DNA of 64,000 nt from Suilimivivens sp963638365 (lineage in GTDB: Bacteria; Bacillota; Clostridia; Lachnospirales; Lachnospiraceae): NCBI GenBank assembly GCA_963638365.1, contig CAVHRK010000045.1:1-64000 (forward strand), in the 5' to 3' direction. The notes below the pieces were generated by a model. That model was not told where the DNA came from, searched no databases, and saw only the letters and a program-made list of their open reading frames with translations. The translations under genes and the position numbers were made by a program. Below, in pieces: positions 62,001 through 64,000 of the stretch. Numbering within the stretch: the first letter of the stretch is position 1; each line of letters opens with the position of its first letter.

Positions 62001-62587
62001 AGGATCTTTGGAGAAGAGGAATTACCAATACGACCGCGGATTTTGTGCTGGAAGAGGAATCCGGTGAAACGAGAGTAAGGGACAATGCCCCCTGTACGAT
62101 TGGTGGAATTATCTCCAATAAGAAGATTAAATATACGAAAAATGATAAAATTATGGCGTTCTTACAGATCGAGGATCTGGTTGGAACGGTGGAAGTCATT
62201 GTTTTCCCAAGGGACTATGAGAAGAACAGCATGAAGCTTTTAGAGGATAATAAAGTCTTTATCAGGGGACATGTTTCCCTGGAAGAGGACCGTGATGGCA
62301 AGGTGATCTGTGAGCGGATTACCGCTTTTGACGAGATTCCGAAGAAGTTGTGGATTAAATTCCCGACCATGGAGGCTTATCAGGCTTCTTCCAATGAGTT
62401 GCTGCAGACCCTGCAGACCTCCGACGGACATGACAGCGTGGTGATTTATATCGAGGAGGCAAAGGCAATGAAAAAGCTTCCCCCAAGCTATAGTGTGCAG
62501 GCTGATGAAGAGTTGAAGGTACAGCTTTCCGCAAAATATGGGGAAGACAATATTAAAATTGTATGGGATATCCGGAAAGAGTCGTAA
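59096..62587 (+). CDS. dnaE: DNA polymerase III alpha subunit (DnaE)
   Basis: This 1163-residue replicative polymerase subunit opens with a PHP domain (HLHVHTEYSLLDGSNKI) and has the PolIII palm motifs GPGRGSAAGSIVSYCL and MPDIDIDFCFERRQ (catalytic Asp residues near 401-405). AMSKKKQAVMEKERANF and FNKSHAACYAVVSYQTAYLKYYYP follow. The C-terminal OB-fold region contains IGGIISNKKIKYTKNDKIMAFLQIEDL. Length is typical for the E type, not the longer PolC. GGAGGAACACC precedes the ATG. In clostridia DnaE is usually the lagging-strand or repair-linked polymerase beside PolC. Confidence 0.96.
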   Translation: MAFTHLHVHTEYSLLDGSNKIKEYVKRVKELGMNSAAITDHGVMYGVIDFYKACKAEGINPILGCEVYVAPNSRFDKELTGGEDRYYHLVLLAENNKGYENLMKIVSRGFTEGYYYKPRVDMELLREYHEGIIALSACLAGEVQRYIQKGLVDEAKKTALKYQDCFGKGNYFLELQDHGLPEQKLVNTTLLQMSRELDIPMVVTNDVHYTYADDVKPHDILLCLQTGKKLSDEDRMRYEGGQYYVKSEEEMKGLFPYAWEAVENTQRIADRCHVEIEFGVTKLPKFDVPEGYNSWTYLNKLCYDGLKERYGDENAPAGETGQTLKERLDYELNVIQTMGYVDYFLIVWDFINYAKQNGIMVGPGRGSAAGSIVSYCLKITNIDPIRYNLLFERFLNPERVSMPDIDIDFCFERRQEVIDYVGRKYGQEKVVQIVTFGTLAAKGVIRDVGRVMDLPYAYVDSLAKMIPNELNITIDKALQMNPDMRKLYETDEQVKELIDMSRRLEGLPRHTSMHAAGVVICSRPAEDLVPLSRGADGSITTQFTMTTIEELGLLKMDFLGLRTLTVLRDAVKLVKQSTGKEINLDQIDFDDKKVLASIGTGKTDGVFQLESAGMKNFMKELKPQNLEDIIAGISLYRPGPMDFIPKYIKGKSNFGTVTYLCPQLEPILAPTYGCIVYQEQVMQIVRDLGGYTLGRSDLVRRAMSKKKQAVMEKERANFIYGNPEEGVPGCVANGIPENVASQIYDEMMDFAKYAFNKSHAACYAVVSYQTAYLKYYYPVEFMAALMTSVIDNPGKVAEYIMVCRSMGITILPPDINQGESGFSVNGNSIRYALTAIKSVGRPVIDAVVNERKERGAYTNLQDFITRMADKEINKKAIENFIKAGALDSLGGTRKQFMSAYVQIVDHIVHDRKNNMAGQMSLFDIVDESEKSSYDVQLPDVGEYSKDMILAFEKEVLGIYISGHPLEEFEDLWRRGITNTTADFVLEEESGETRVRDNAPCTIGGIISNKKIKYTKNDKIMAFLQIEDLVGTVEVIVFPRDYEKNSMKLLEDNKVFIRGHVSLEEDRDGKVICERITAFDEIPKKLWIKFPTMEAYQASSNELLQTLQTSDGHDSVVIYIEEAKAMKKLPPSYSVQADEELKVQLSAKYGEDNIKIVWDIRKES

Positions 62588-62627
62588 AAAAGATTGAAAA
62601 AGGAAAAGAAAACCAGTACAATAAAAC

Positions 62628-62659
62628 TGTTCCGGAGCATTGAAACGGAGTCCGGAACA
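62628..62659. repeat. Stem-loop after dnaE
   Basis: TGTTCCGGA at 62628 pairs perfectly with TCCGGAACA at 62651 around a 14-base loop. No T run follows, so it is not a standard terminator. Confidence 0.45.
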
Positions 62660-62683
62660 TAAGAGGAAGAATATGGAAACATT

Positions 62684-62817
62684 GTAACTATTCAGAACAG
62701 GTCGAAGCATTTGCTGCTGAGACCGTAAGAACATGATTCAGTAATGCAAAATCCCATCGGCGAAGCCGATTTGGAATGGATTTTGCATCGTAACTGTGAA
62801 GGTACTGAACAGTTACG
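62684..62817. repeat. Structured element upstream of pfkA
   Basis: GTAACTATTCAG (62684) and CTGAACAGTTAC (62805-62816) form an inverted outer pair with one difference. Inside, TGCAAAATCC pairs with GGATTTTGCA and ATCGGC-GAA-GCCGAT makes the apex, with GCGAAGC. A further hairpin CGTAACTGT/ACAGTTACG lies at 62789-62817. The element ends about 60 bases before the pfkA start and may fold in its leader. Confidence 0.6.
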
Positions 62818-62878
62818 AAACATTTCATATAGGTAGGAAATGGCAGCAGAAGCTGTCCATGGAAAGGATCGGAGAATT

Positions 62879-63853
62879 ATGGCTAGTCAGGTGAAAACAA
62901 TCGGAGTGCTTACAAGCGGTGGCGATGCGCCCGGTATGAATGCGGCAATTCGTGCGGTGGTCCGTAAGGCACTTTGTAATGGTGTGAAAGTAAAAGGAAT
63001 TAAGAAAGGCTATCAGGGTCTTCTGAATGAAGAGATTGTAGATATGGAGAAGAAGGATGTTTCCGATACCATCCAACGTGGCGGAACCATTCTCGGAACA
63101 GCCAGATGCCTTGAGTTTAAGCAGGAAGAGGTTCAGGAGCAGGCAGCGGAGATCTGCCGGAAGCATGAAATTGACGGACTGGTAGTCATTGGCGGCGACG
63201 GTTCCTACCGCGGTGCACAGGCACTTTCCAGACATGGCATCAACACGGTCGGACTTCCGGGAACGATCGACCTGGATATTGCATGTACCGATTATACCAT
63301 TGGATTTGATACCGCAATTAATACCGCGATGCAGGCAATTGATAAGGTACGTGATACCTCATCTTCCCATGAACGGTGCAGTATCATCGAGGTAATGGGA
63401 CGTAACGCCGGTTACATTGCGCTGTGGTGTGGTGTGGCAAACGGTGCCGAGGACATTCTGCTTCCTGAAAAGTACGATTATAACGAGCAGGCGCTCATCA
63501 ACAATATTATTAACAGCCGTAAGCGCGGCAAGAAGCATCATATCATCATCAATGCCGAAGGAATCGGACATTCCACTTCCATGGCACGTCGTATCGAGGC
63601 TGCAACCGGAATGGAAACCAGAGCAACCATCTTAGGATACATGCAGCGTGGAGGATCACCGACCTGTAAGGATCGTTTCTATGCCTCCATTATGGGAGCT
63701 TATGCGGCAGATATCCTTTGCGAAGGAAAGACCAACCGTGTGGTAGGCTACCGTCACGGGGAGTTCCAGGATTTCGATATTGAGGAAGCATTAAACATGC
63801 AGAAAGAAATTCCGGAATACCAGTATCAGGTAAGCCGTCTGCTTTCCCAGTAA
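62879..63853 (+). CDS. pfkA: 6-phosphofructokinase
   Basis: This protein of about 324 residues phosphorylates fructose 6-phosphate, the key step of glycolysis. Family motifs are LTSGGDAPGMNAAIRA, IGGDGSYRGAQAL (the Gly after the Asp pair favours ATP as donor), GTIDLDIACTDYTIGFDTA with the catalytic Asp residues, MGRNAGYIALW and GGSPTCKDRF. The usual Asn between the two Asp residues is Leu here. The ATG at 62879 follows GGATCGGAG; an in-frame ATG at 62840 is possible. It is followed closely by a TrmH-type gene. Confidence 0.93.
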   Translation: MASQVKTIGVLTSGGDAPGMNAAIRAVVRKALCNGVKVKGIKKGYQGLLNEEIVDMEKKDVSDTIQRGGTILGTARCLEFKQEEVQEQAAEICRKHEIDGLVVIGGDGSYRGAQALSRHGINTVGLPGTIDLDIACTDYTIGFDTAINTAMQAIDKVRDTSSSHERCSIIEVMGRNAGYIALWCGVANGAEDILLPEKYDYNEQALINNIINSRKRGKKHHIIINAEGIGHSTSMARRIEAATGMETRATILGYMQRGGSPTCKDRFYASIMGAYAADILCEGKTNRVVGYRHGEFQDFDIEEALNMQKEIPEYQYQVSRLLSQ

Positions 63854-63874
63854 GAGAAATTGGAAGGGATAATT

Positions 63875-64000
63875 ATGATTACAAGTCTGAATAACGGGCG
63901 GATCAAGCATGCCATCCAGTTAAAGGAAAAGAGCCGGACACGGAATGAGGAAGGACTTTTCGTAGCGGAAGGATTCAAGATGTTTGAGGAAGCACCGCTT
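63875..64000 (+). CDS. TrmH/SpoU-type RNA methyltransferase, 5' part only
   Basis: The first 42 codons of this gene are in the window; it runs off the end. ITSLNNGRIKHAIQLKEKSRTRNEE and FVAEGFKMFEEAP match the substrate-binding N-terminal domain of SpoU-family 2'-O-methyltransferases that act on rRNA or tRNA. GGAAGGGATAATT precedes the ATG, 21 bases after pfkA. The catalytic domain is not visible, so the target cannot be stated. Confidence 0.75.
   Translation, partial: MITSLNNGRIKHAIQLKEKSRTRNEEGLFVAEGFKMFEEAPL

Noticed and set aside
1..64000. CRISPR array, tRNA or rRNA genes
   Set aside because: No regularly spaced direct repeats and no clover-leaf or rRNA-like sequence were recognised when reading both strands.
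1..64000. Complete insertion sequence or prophage
   Set aside because: The only transposase-like gene (29433-30326) is of the Rpn type without terminal repeats, and no phage structural genes are present.

Overview
The window looks like the chromosome of a low-to-moderate GC Firmicute, most probably a gut Lachnospiraceae (Roseburia/Lachnospira/Butyrivibrio-like). The reasons are strong AGGAGG-type ribosome binding sites, many ATGA start/stop overlaps, an S-box riboswitch ahead of metK, EpsG-type polysaccharide genes, a eukaryote-type UDPGP pyrophosphorylase and a DUF5722 protein. This is inference from gene content; no rRNA or tRNA gene is present to confirm it.

Layout. (1) 75-6443, minus strand: a five-gene operon from one good sigma-A promoter, in the order FRG-domain protein, sugar ABC ATPase, two permeases, solute-binding lipoprotein, followed by a separate acidic lipoprotein. 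(2) 6721-15225, plus: an FAD oxidoreductase, a MATE exporter, then a glycan-degradation group (secreted DUF5722 protein, a 76-residue unknown, cytoplasmic GH26, LspA, GH43) and D-lactate dehydrogenase. (3) 15446-28372: a Wzy-type polysaccharide cluster with a priming sugar transferase, a Wzz-like protein, six other glycosyltransferases, an EpsG polymerase, a GT39-like membrane protein and a nucleotide-sugar dehydratase. (4) 28475-36600: a more AT-rich accessory stretch with a metallophosphoesterase behind a MerR-like promoter, an Rpn-type nuclease, a two-gene ABC exporter preceded by a G9 tract inside a promoter spacer, and an M19 dipeptidase. A solute-binding lipoprotein overlapping a hybrid histidine kinase follows. 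(5) 39297-48279: UDPGP pyrophosphorylase, galE, a 220-bp inverted-repeat element, a PAQR/hemolysin III protein and three further GT39-like membrane proteins. (6) 48411-64000: core genes (small alarmone synthetase, Pol IV, an M23 peptidase, murA, metK, dnaE, pfkA, a TrmH-type methyltransferase cut by the window end) with a MazEF pair and an HD-GYP protein between them.

How it fits together. Regions 1 and 2 read as import and breakdown of plant or yeast glycans, ending in fermentation to lactate. Regions 3 and 5 supply nucleotide sugars and build surface glycans. Several intergenic regions carry structured repeats that known features do not explain: hairpins capped by GCGAAGC beside a GTAACTATTCAG-like box, and the 220-bp element after galE. 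The most interesting leads are these RNA/DNA elements, the poly-G promoter, the FRG gene heading a sugar-transport operon, and the chain-length protein with a degenerate kinase-like domain. No CRISPR array, prophage or insertion sequence was recognised.
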